NCBI GenBank assembly: GCA_017457345.1
Contig: JAFTHR010000072.1
Location: forward strand, 1-5,355
DNA: 5,355 nucleotides
Direction of reading: 5' to 3'
From: Clostridia bacterium
GTDB taxonomy: Bacteria > Bacillota > Clostridia > Christensenellales > Borkfalkiaceae
Position numbers and translations under genes: made by a program. The notes beneath the pieces were generated by a model. That model had not been told where the DNA came from. It did no database searches and saw only the letters and a list, made by a program, of their open reading frames with translations. This document shows, one piece after another, positions 1 to 4,953 of this stretch (position 1 is the stretch's first letter; every line of letters begins with the position of its first letter).

Positions 1-722
1 ACGCATTAGCGTTTTCGCTACTTTGGATCGGGGTATACGTGGTGGCAATGAGCGTGGCGGACGCCGTTTCGGCGGCAGCAGGGATTGAAAAAGTGATTAC
101 TGCCCCGCTTGCCGTTCTTCTTTCCGCGTTTTTATTGGTGTGGGTAAAACGCACGAATCTTAGCGAAGAATATGGGCTTAAAAAAGGCGAATTCCCGCCG
201 AAAACGTATTTATATTTCCTGCCGCTTATCGCCACGGTTTCCGTCAATTTTTGGGGCGGTGTGGCGCTTAAATACACGATAGTAGAAACGGTTTTATACG
301 TGATTGCAATGCTTTGCGTAGGCTTTTTAGAAGAACTGATTTTTAGGGGCTTTTTATTCAAAGCGCTTTGCAAGGAAAACGTGAAAGTGGCTATCGTGGT
401 TTCTAGCCTTACGTTTGGGTTTGGGCATATTGTAAATCTACTTACGGGCGCGGAATTTTTGCCCACGCTTTTACAAATTGCATACGCAACGGCGGCAGGT
501 TTTTCGTTCACGATCATCTTTTATAAATCGGGCAGTTTATTGCCTTGTATCGTGGCGCATAGTGCAATGAACGCAACGAGCGTAATCGCGGCGGAAACGT
601 CTTTTGGTCTTCACGTTATCACGGCGATTTTCATTGTGGTGGTTTCCCTTTTGTACGCGTTTTGGATTTTAAAAACCAGCCGCGTTGTAGAGCCGAGTGA
701 GGCGGAAGAGTCGGAGCAATGA
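1..722 (+). CDS. CPBP-family intramembrane metalloprotease, 5'-truncated by the window edge
   Basis: The reading frame is open from the first complete codon (base 3) with no stop, and the residues before the first ATG (48-50) already form a hydrophobic helix (ALAFSLLWIGVYVV), so the true start lies upstream. Numbering from the GTG at base 39, the CPBP (CAAX protease/bacteriocin-processing, Abi) motifs are in order: EELIFR with E98, E99 and R103; FGFGH with F126 and H130; and HSAMN with H174 and N178. All residues expected to bind metal and act in catalysis are present. Several hydrophobic segments surround them (about 20-36, 56-75, 82-97, 145-161, 192-211), followed by an acidic cytosolic tail (EPSEAEESEQ). 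The family comprises membrane-embedded endopeptidases used in prenyl-protein processing, bacteriocin maturation or self-immunity, and signalling; the substrate here is unknown. Its stop overlaps the next start as ATGA, which implies co-translation. Family assignment is firm; specific role is not. Confidence 0.9.
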   Translation, partial: ALAFSLLWIGVYVVAMSVADAVSAAAGIEKVITAPLAVLLSAFLLVWVKRTNLSEEYGLKKGEFPPKTYLYFLPLIATVSVNFWGGVALKYTIVETVLYVIAMLCVGFLEELIFRGFLFKALCKENVKVAIVVSSLTFGFGHIVNLLTGAEFLPTLLQIAYATAAGFSFTIIFYKSGSLLPCIVAHSAMNATSVIAAETSFGLHVITAIFIVVVSLLYAFWILKTSRVVEPSEAEESEQ

Positions 723-2023
723 AAGGCAGATACTTTTGCTTGACGATGGTCGTTCGCGTAAATCAAATTGAGGTTGCGCCCGGAGTTAATTTGGGGGAAG
801 ACGAGCGCCGCGAGAACACGTATGAAAATTTCGTGCGATATCGTCAAGCGGTAGCGCGGGCGATTCCCGAAGCGAAAATTACGATTGCGTTTAGCCACGA
901 AGCACTGAAAGATCAAAGCGAAAATTTTGTTGCGATCCGCAATAAAGCCAAAGAGTATCACGAACGCTATGGGGACGACGTGACCTACCTGTTAGGTGCA
1001 TATTTTTGCGGCGTATATAGCCCTAGAAAAGAAATTTGTACGCACGTGGACGAGGCTTTAGAACTTTTACAAGTATTTATGGGAAAGGGGTATTTACCGC
1101 TTGCAATCGTGGGTGGTTTCGTGCCAGCCAAAGTAATGGAGCACGTTGCTTCTAAAGGGATTCGTACCATCCAAGGCGTGATTTTTAGCCAGTATTCTAT
1201 CGATAATCAAGACGGCGACGGCTCTCCTTGCTATCCGTATTATCCGTCTAAAGAGCATTTTTGCAAACCCGCGCAAAGCGAGCAGGACAAGATTGATATC
1301 GTCACGTTAGACGGGTGGACGGTAGATTTTGTCAACGCCACCTATCCAGGGGTTTCGAGTGAGGGCTATAATAGCCGTATGGGCTGTGGGCCGATTGAAA
1401 CGATCCGTCCGTTTGGGAAAGAGCAGGGCTTGCAAATTATGCTAGCATCCGCGGCGCAAATGTTAGAAGAGAGTTATCAGTTAAACGGTGGCTTTGGGTA
1501 TGCTACCGCGATTTGGGAACTTTGTCTTGTACATAAAAACGGCTATCATCATATGGGGGTATGCGAAGAGGCGATTGAAGAGTTTTTGGTAAAACTAAAA
1601 GGAAGATTTTCAAACGTGCAGGTTGTCCCGTTTGGTACGGTGGGGGAAATTTTCCGTGAAACGCATAAAACAAATTCGTTTGATTATCGTTTTTGCCATC
1701 GGGGCATAGGCGTAGGCGGAAGCGACGAAAACGTCCAAATTGAGTGGTTTATGAACAGGTTATTTCGCCTTGGTTTACGCACGGATTTACAAACGGGCGA
1801 ACGGCGAGTGATAGATTTTACGAATTACACGAAAAGGGCACAAGAACCGCCCGATTGCGATTATAAAAAGGGCGTGGTTTGCCGAAATTGGAGTTTGCTT
1901 GGGGACGTTAATCAAAAAGGTGTGCGTCCGCAAGATAAGCCTTTGAAAGTAGAGGAGCTAACGGCGGAGCAAAAAGCGTTAATTCGAAAGGCAGAAAACG
2001 AGTACGGCTTTAAGGTGTTGTAA
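719..2023 (+). CDS. DUF3863-like protein of unknown function
   Basis: The protein has 434 residues. Its ATG is at 719 inside the ATGA overlap with the protease gene, and GGAAG at 704-708 is a plausible ribosome site. An alternative start at Met10 (746) would remove the beginning of the conserved-looking VVRVNQIE segment. From memory of the family, the most telling stretches match DUF3863: VRVNQIEV (12-19), GEDERRENT (26-34), IDNQDGDGSPCYPYYPSKE (161-179), HFCKPAQ (180-186), LDGWTVDF (197-204), NSRMGCGPIET (218-228) and WELCLVHKNG (266-275). No signal peptide or membrane segment is visible, and there are eleven cysteines, which suggests a cytoplasmic protein. The alternation of hydrophobic strands and helices with acidic and His clusters would suit a (beta/alpha) barrel of the glycoside hydrolase/deacetylase type; that is inference. 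The coupled membrane protease suggests the two are made together, but no biochemical function is known to me. Confidence 0.8.
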   Translation: MKGRYFCLTMVVRVNQIEVAPGVNLGEDERRENTYENFVRYRQAVARAIPEAKITIAFSHEALKDQSENFVAIRNKAKEYHERYGDDVTYLLGAYFCGVYSPRKEICTHVDEALELLQVFMGKGYLPLAIVGGFVPAKVMEHVASKGIRTIQGVIFSQYSIDNQDGDGSPCYPYYPSKEHFCKPAQSEQDKIDIVTLDGWTVDFVNATYPGVSSEGYNSRMGCGPIETIRPFGKEQGLQIMLASAAQMLEESYQLNGGFGYATAIWELCLVHKNGYHHMGVCEEAIEEFLVKLKGRFSNVQVVPFGTVGEIFRETHKTNSFDYRFCHRGIGVGGSDENVQIEWFMNRLFRLGLRTDLQTGERRVIDFTNYTKRAQEPPDCDYKKGVVCRNWSLLGDVNQKGVRPQDKPLKVEELTAEQKALIRKAENEYGFKVL

Positions 2024-2045
2024 ATTGTAAAATGTTGTTTTAATT

Positions 2046-2066
2046 TATTGCAGAGCAATAGTTTTT
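2046..2066 (+). terminator. Weak intrinsic terminator-like hairpin after the DUF3863 gene
   Basis: TATTGC (2046-2051) pairs perfectly with GCAATA (2055-2060) across an AGA loop, and TTTTT follows at 2062-2066. The stem is only 6 bp with two G-C pairs, so termination would be weak. The same dyad covers the -35 element of the next promoter, so it may instead be, or also be, a protein-binding operator. Confidence 0.4.
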
Positions 2067-2076
2067 GTGTTATAAT
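2048..2076 (+). promoter_or_regulatory. Extended -10 sigma-A-type promoter for the downstream gene
   Basis: TATAAT at 2071-2076 is a perfect -10 and is preceded by TG at 2068-2069 (extended -10, TGTTATAAT). TTGCAG at 2048-2053 is a poor -35 at an ideal 17-bp spacing. Transcription would begin near 2083, giving a leader of about 140 bases before the ATG at 2226. Confidence 0.7.
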
Positions 2077-2089
2077 AGTGGGAGACGTT

Positions 2090-2223
2090 ATGAATCGTTT
2101 TATTGAAAATAGGAAATTTATACGTTCGACCTATAAAAGGAAATTAGTCCAGGATTAAGAAGTATTGTTGAAATGTCGCTTGCCGTTGGCAAACTTGATT
2201 ATTATAAATATGTAATGGGGTAA
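2090..2223 (+). pseudogene. Possible small gene split by a frameshift, or a leader peptide
   Basis: Directly after the promoter, GGGAGA (2080-2085) precedes an ATG at 2090 that opens a 22-codon frame, MNRFIENRKFIRSTYKRKLV plus QD, stopping at 2156-2158. In the -1 frame, starting within 2137-2158, an uninterrupted protein-like stretch continues: KEISPGLRSIVEMSLAVGKL, then DYYKYVMG, to a TAA at 2221-2223, two bases before the next gene's ATG. Joined, the two give about 45 residues that read like one small basic protein. A one-base indel near the purine run at 2135-2143 would explain this. Alternatives are a short leader ORF, a separate 16-codon ORF from ATG 2173, or chance. I recognise no family. 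Confidence 0.3.
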
Positions 2224-2225
2224 AA

Positions 2226-3017
2226 ATGAAAAAATTTTGTTTTACAATAGACGATAATATTCGTTTTTTACAAGAATTGACGGAAGGAAACTATGTAAGC
2301 TTGTTTTCTCATCCGTATACGGCTTTATTGAAACGTCTACATGAAAAATACGAAGTGAAAATACAGCTCAATTTATTTTATGAAAATGGTGCGTTTACGC
2401 TTAAGCAAGTGACGGATAAATTTAAACAAGAATGGCAGGAAAACGCCGAGTGGCTTAAATTATCTTTTCATTCACGTTTGGAAAACGTTTGTCCCTATGA
2501 GCATTCCGCTTACGAGGAGGTGTATCGCGATTGTATCGACGTTCATGAGCAGATTTCCCGCTTTGCAGGTAAAAACTCGCTTGCAAAAACGACGACAATT
2601 CATTATTGCCAAACAACCAAGGAAGGTCTGCGTGCCTTAAAAGATTGCGGAGTGCAGGGGCTATTAGGACTTTACGGAGACGAGAAAAAGCCGGAGACTT
2701 CCTACTGCCGTGACGAAAGAGAGGCGAGCTCTGCACGTGCAGGCAATGTAGTGTACGATGATGACTTGGCGTTTGCTGGAATAGACGTAGTATTGAATAA
2801 CTATTCTTTGGAAGAAAACAAAAGGCGCTTAATAGCAATACAAAGTCGTGAAATAATAAAGATTATGATACACGAACAATATTTCTATTCGGATTATCCT
2901 AACTATCAACCCGATTTTGAAGAAAAAATAGATGATGCAATTTCCTTTTTGATTACAGACGGTAGGCAAAGCTGTTTTTTTGAAGAAATAACGGCATTGA
3001 AGAATTTTTACAAATAA
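2226..3017 (+). CDS. Divergent polysaccharide-deacetylase-like (NodB-fold) protein
   Basis: The protein has 263 residues; ATG at 2226 has GGGG at 2217-2220, five bases upstream. The opening strand FTIDDN (6-11, D9 and D10) sits where NodB-type deacetylases carry their TFDD metal/catalytic motif. LSFHSR (79-84, H82) and TTIHY (123-127, H126) fall at strand ends as in that superfamily, and IMIHEQYFY (213-221, H216) resembles the late catalytic-histidine strand. A helix with TKEGLRALKDCGVQGLLGLY lies between (131-150). No signal peptide or membrane segment is seen, so it is probably cytoplasmic, unlike many cell-wall deacetylases. The classical HxxxH zinc motif is absent in the usual place, so substrate and even catalysis are uncertain; it could be a sugar-modifying hydrolase or deacetylase. 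It has its own promoter. Base composition is more AT-rich than in the two genes before it. Fold assignment is by motif recognition, not alignment. Confidence 0.75.
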   Translation: MKKFCFTIDDNIRFLQELTEGNYVSLFSHPYTALLKRLHEKYEVKIQLNLFYENGAFTLKQVTDKFKQEWQENAEWLKLSFHSRLENVCPYEHSAYEEVYRDCIDVHEQISRFAGKNSLAKTTTIHYCQTTKEGLRALKDCGVQGLLGLYGDEKKPETSYCRDEREASSARAGNVVYDDDLAFAGIDVVLNNYSLEENKRRLIAIQSREIIKIMIHEQYFYSDYPNYQPDFEEKIDDAISFLITDGRQSCFFEEITALKNFYK

Positions 3018-3030
3018 CATAATTAAAATA

Positions 3031-3053
3031 GGCGGGTAATATTATTACTCGCC
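3031..3053 (+). terminator. Hairpin terminator after the deacetylase-like gene
   Basis: GGCGGGTAA (3031-3039) pairs with TTACTCGCC (3045-3053) with one G-T wobble across a short AT loop, 13 bases after the stop codon. The following TTATAATATAAAATTT is only a poor T tract. Placement right after the gene favours a terminator, perhaps shared with the converging minus-strand tRNA transcript. Confidence 0.6.
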
Positions 3054-3086
3054 TTATAATATAAAATTTAATACAAATAAAAAGTA

Positions 3087-3127
3087 AATCCGAACCATTC
3101 ACTTGTTACAAGTATTTGGTTCGGATT
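3087..3127 (-). terminator. Intrinsic terminator of the minus-strand tRNA-Leu
   Basis: AATCCGAACCA (3087-3097) and TGGTTCGGATT (3117-3127) form a perfect 11-bp stem. After a 3x3 internal loop, ACTTG/CAAGT add five more pairs around a TTA loop. On the minus strand the hairpin is followed by TACTTTTTATTTG (3086 down to 3074), a good T tract. It lies 9 bases beyond the CCA end of the tRNA fragment, the normal place for a tRNA terminator. Its retention suggests the tRNA 3' half is the original chromosomal end. Confidence 0.8.
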
Positions 3128-3136
3128 ATACTGATT

Positions 3137-3191
3137 TGGTGCCGCTGATCGGACTTGAACCGATACGGTCGTTAAACCGAGGGATTTTAAG
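3137..3191 (-). tRNA. Truncated tRNA-Leu(UAA): 3' half only, candidate attachment site
   Basis: Read on the minus strand, this is a tRNA 3' half. In order it has: the anticodon loop CTTAAAA (3191-3185, anticodon TAA); the 3' strand of the anticodon stem TCCCT (3184-3180); a class II variable arm with stem CGGT/ACCG (3179-3165); a perfect 5-bp T stem ATCGG/CCGAT around TTCAAGT (3164-3148); the acceptor 3' strand CAGCGGC (3147-3141); discriminator A; and encoded CCA (3139-3137). The long variable arm plus TAA anticodon identify leucine. Upstream on the minus strand the expected AGGGA stem strand is replaced by TTTGC, and no D arm or 5' acceptor strand follows, so it cannot fold as a tRNA. Such half-tRNAs typically arise when an element integrates at the anticodon loop and carries the tRNA repair copy at its other end. 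The break point is exactly where the AT-rich right-hand DNA begins. Confidence 0.85.
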
Positions 3192-3219
3192 GCAAATTTG
3201 GCTAATTTCAAGCAAATTT
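3192..3219. repeat. Three direct copies of GCAAATTT next to the tRNA break point
   Basis: GCAAATTT occurs at 3192-3199 and 3212-3219, with a one-mismatch copy GCTAATTT at 3201-3208. Start spacings are 9 and 11 bases, about one helical turn each, so all three present the same face. Lying directly beside the putative attachment core, they could be integrase arm-type or excisionase sites; that is inference from position only. Confidence 0.45.
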
Positions 3220-3229
3220 ACAAGGCGGT

Positions 3230-3259
3230 AAAAAGTGCAAAAACGGGGCGATTTTGCAC
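3230..3259 (-). terminator. Minus-strand hairpin terminator just inside the putative element edge
   Basis: GTGCAAAA (3235-3242) pairs perfectly with TTTTGCAC (3252-3259) across a 9-base loop. On the minus strand the hairpin is followed by TTTTT (3234-3230). The GGGGC of the loop (3245-3249) could alternatively pair with GCCCC at 3277-3281. No minus-strand gene is visible upstream of it, so it may insulate the chromosome from element transcription. Confidence 0.45.
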
Positions 3260-3350
3260 AAAAACTATATTAAAAAGCCCCAAAACATACAATCCGCGTG
3301 TAATCCCGATTTTGCTACTAAATCACACTTTCCCCCGATTTCCCCACGAT

Positions 3351-3408
3351 AAAAATCACTCTTTTTAGCCACTTTTCTAAAATTTTGGCGTAAAAGAGTG
3401 ATTTTTTT
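3351..3408. terminator. Long inverted repeat, possibly a bidirectional terminator
   Basis: AAAAATCACTCTTTT (3351-3365) is perfectly complementary to AAAAGAGTGATTTTT (3392-3406), a 15-bp stem. Inside it GCCA (3368-3371) pairs with TGGC (3386-3389). The plus strand continues into seven T residues (3402-3408), and the minus strand also ends in a T run, so it could terminate in either direction. It does not follow any visible gene, so an element-end structure or small-RNA terminator is also possible. Confidence 0.45.
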
Positions 3409-3450
3409 ATCCATAAAACGATTGCACCGCCAAATTCATTAGCATTTTTC

Positions 3451-3462
3451 TGGGTTTGCCCA
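3451..3462. promoter_or_regulatory. Upstream operator-like palindrome
   Basis: TGGGTTTGCCCA has 4-bp arms TGGG/CCCA and differs from the palindrome core at 3538-3549 only in its two central bases. It lies about 30 bases upstream of the -35 of the ATPase promoter. Regulatory use is inferred from the pairing of the two sites. Confidence 0.4.
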
Positions 3463-3492
3463 AAAAATAACTTATAAACAACGTTCAAATGC

Positions 3493-3521
3493 TTGCTTGT
3501 TTCGTTTTTTTGTGGTAAAAT
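3493..3521 (+). promoter_or_regulatory. Extended -10 promoter of the ATPase gene
   Basis: TAAAAT (3516-3521) with TG at 3513-3514 gives an extended -10. TTGCTT (3493-3498) is a partial -35 at 17-bp spacing. Transcription would begin near 3528. The 13-mer TGTGGTAAAATAT (3511-3523) recurs exactly at 4910-4922 upstream of the next gene. Confidence 0.65.
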
Positions 3522-3536
3522 ATTATTGGTTGAATG

Positions 3537-3550
3537 GTGGGTTAACCCAC
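3537..3550. promoter_or_regulatory. Perfect 14-bp palindrome in the ATPase leader, operator candidate
   Basis: GTGGGTTAACCCAC is fully self-complementary and sits about 10 bases after the predicted transcription start and 13 bases before the ribosome site. A fully symmetric site with no loop suits a dimeric DNA-binding protein better than an RNA hairpin. Its 12-bp core matches the 3451-3462 site at ten of twelve positions. Confidence 0.5.
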
Positions 3551-3573
3551 AAAATAACTTGCGAGGGGTAAAA

Positions 3574-4869
3574 ATGATTATCAATAGAGATTATTATTTA
3601 CAGAAATTAATCAATGCGAAACACAATGGTATGATTAAAGTGATTACGGGACTTAGACGTTCCGGTAAATCTTTTTTGCTTTTTGAGTTGTTTAATAAGC
3701 ATTTAACGGATATAGGCGTTGATTCCGCGCATATTATAAAATTTGCTTTCGATTCTCAAGATTATTTGGATTTAATCGGGGAAGATTTGTTGGAATTGAA
3801 TCTTAAAAAACGTAAAGTTGATCCCGTTAAATTTAACAATTATATTAAGAGCAAAATTATTGACAATAAAACGTATTATATTCTTCTTGATGAAATTCAG
3901 TTGTTGGATTCTTTTGAAACGGTCTTAAACGGGTATCTTAGGAAAAGCAATTTGGACGTTTACGTAACGGGAAGTAATGCAAAATTCTTGTCTAAAGACG
4001 TAATTACCGAATTTAGAGGGCGTGGTTGGCAAATTCACGTGAACCCGTTGTCGTTCAAAGAATATTTTGAGGCGTTCGGCAAATCTAAGGAAGAGGCGTA
4101 TAATGAATATGCCGTGTACGGAGGGCTTCCTCAGGTATATGAATTTTCTTCGGATGCCGATAAGGTGAAATATCTAAACAGTATATTTGAAGAAACGTAT
4201 TTGAAGGATATTATCGAAAGAAATAAGGTAGTGAACACCAACGAGTTGGGCGAGCTTCTCGATTTCTTGGCGTCTTCTATCGGCTCGTTAACCAATCCAA
4301 CCAAACTGGCGAATACGTTTGCTTCCGTTAAACACGTAAAAATTCATCCAGATACGATAAGAAAGTATATCGAATATTTTGCGGATTCCTTTTTAGTTTC
4401 CACGCCGAAACGTTATGATATTAACGGTAAGGGATATATTAACTCGCCACTTAAATACTATTTTTCGGATATGGGGTTAAGAAATGCGAGATTAAATTTC
4501 AGGGAATTAGAACTTCCGCGCCTTATGGAAAATATCGTTTACAATGAACTTGTGATGCGTGGCTATAACGTAGACGTAGGGGTTGTGGAGTTATACGAAC
4601 AAAACGGTAAAGGAAAAAGCGTTTTGAAGAAAACGGAAGTGGATTTTGTTTGCAATCAGTCGGATAAGAGGTATTATATTCAAGTTTCGTACGCATTAGA
4701 TTCAGAAGAAAAGATTGCGCAAGAACAAAAATCATTACTGCATATCAACGACGCTTTCAAGAAAATTATTATTGTTAAAGATTCTATGAAGCCACACTAT
4801 AACCAATACGGGGTTTATATCATCGGATTATACGATTTTTTACTGAATATGAATAGTTTAGATTTTTAA
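3574..4869 (+). CDS. AAA_14/DUF4143-type ATPase
   Basis: I start it at ATG 3574, with GAGGGG (3563-3568) five bases upstream. A longer frame from TTG 3493 would begin inside the promoter, so it is rejected. The product has 431 residues, a usual size for the family. The N-terminal AAA+ ATPase has Walker A GLRRSGKS (26-33), Walker B YILLDE (102-107), a sensor-like VTGSN (131-135) and an arginine-rich EFRGRGW (146-152), then the family-typical LSFKEYFEAF (159-168) and YGGLPQV (182-188). The C-terminal DUF4143 part has YYFSDMGLRN (295-304) and a PD-(D/E)XK-nuclease-like set E319, E355-V-D357 and Q370-V371, with the lysine of the classical motif not evident. No membrane segment is seen. Such ATPases are widespread, often solitary, and poorly understood. 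It stands behind its own promoter, to the right of the tRNA scar, so it is probably element cargo. Confidence 0.93.
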   Translation: MIINRDYYLQKLINAKHNGMIKVITGLRRSGKSFLLFELFNKHLTDIGVDSAHIIKFAFDSQDYLDLIGEDLLELNLKKRKVDPVKFNNYIKSKIIDNKTYYILLDEIQLLDSFETVLNGYLRKSNLDVYVTGSNAKFLSKDVITEFRGRGWQIHVNPLSFKEYFEAFGKSKEEAYNEYAVYGGLPQVYEFSSDADKVKYLNSIFEETYLKDIIERNKVVNTNELGELLDFLASSIGSLTNPTKLANTFASVKHVKIHPDTIRKYIEYFADSFLVSTPKRYDINGKGYINSPLKYYFSDMGLRNARLNFRELELPRLMENIVYNELVMRGYNVDVGVVELYEQNGKGKSVLKKTEVDFVCNQSDKRYYIQVSYALDSEEKIAQEQKSLLHINDAFKKIIIVKDSMKPHYNQYGVYIIGLYDFLLNMNSLDF

Positions 4870-4887
4870 TAAAAACTTTTAAAAACT

Positions 4888-4902
4888 TGACGGAAACTGT
4901 CA
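4888..4902. promoter_or_regulatory. Imperfect dyad in the -35 region of the last gene
   Basis: TGACGG (4888-4893) pairs with CTGTCA (4897-4902), including one G-T wobble, around AAA. It occupies the region just upstream of the extended -10, where a -35 element would be, and lacks a following T tract, so an operator or activator site is more likely than a terminator for the ATPase gene. Confidence 0.3.
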
Positions 4903-4909
4903 TATTTAG

Positions 4910-4920
4910 TGTGGTAAAAT
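4910..4920 (+). promoter_or_regulatory. Extended -10 promoter of the last gene
   Basis: TAAAAT (4915-4920) is preceded by TGTGG, the same 13-base block as in the ATPase promoter. No good -35 lies at 17 bp: TTGACG (4887-4892) resembles one but is 22 bp away. It probably acts as an extended -10 promoter without a -35, or needs an activator. Confidence 0.55.
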
Positions 4921-4953
4921 ATATCCGCAAATAATTATTTTGGGGTAGTTTAT

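Larger units (their letters stand above)
3220..3492. other. AT-rich gene-free stretch inside the putative element edge
   Basis: I see no convincing coding sequence on either strand here. An 88-codon minus-strand frame crossing this stretch has low-complexity composition, runs through hairpins and has no ribosome site. What it does hold is the minus-strand terminator hairpin at 3230-3259, the long inverted repeat at 3351-3406, C-rich tracts at 3331-3345, and a short palindrome at 3451-3462. The structure-rich, codon-free character suits an element end or regulatory region. Confidence 0.6.

Noticed and set aside
611..1276. Minus-strand frames of 116, 61 and 60 codons opposite the protease and DUF3863 genes
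   Set aside because: They lie antisense to well-supported genes, have no ribosome site or recognisable motifs, and their composition is that of complemented coding DNA.
2084..2225. Riboswitch in the leader of the deacetylase-like gene
   Set aside because: Only one short hairpin (2180-2192) is visible and no conserved riboswitch core is recognisable; small ORFs explain the sequence equally well.
2455..3020. Minus-strand frames of 127 and 63 codons opposite the deacetylase-like gene
   Set aside because: They are shadows of the forward gene, without motifs or start signals; the 63-codon one is mostly low-complexity hydrophobic and aromatic residues.
3137..3490. Intact tRNA-Leu(UAA) interrupted by a group I intron, as known in cyanobacterial trnL
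   Set aside because: Those introns split the anticodon after its first base and end in G, but here the whole CTTAAAA loop is contiguous. I also find no 5' exon (D arm or CAGCGGC-complementary acceptor strand) on the minus strand to the right within the window.
3493..3573. ATPase start at the TTG at 3493, giving 458 residues
   Set aside because: The extra 27 codons overlap the -10 promoter and palindrome; ATG 3574 has a well-spaced GAGGGG and gives the usual family N-terminus just before Walker A.
3318..3584. Minus-strand 88-codon frame in the gene-free stretch
   Set aside because: It runs through the long inverted repeat, the ATPase promoter and the palindromes, begins inside the ATPase coding start, and has no plausible ribosome site or known motif.
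4523..4735. Minus-strand 70-codon frame opposite the ATPase C-terminal region
   Set aside because: It is antisense to the DUF4143 part, which carries clear family motifs in the forward frame.
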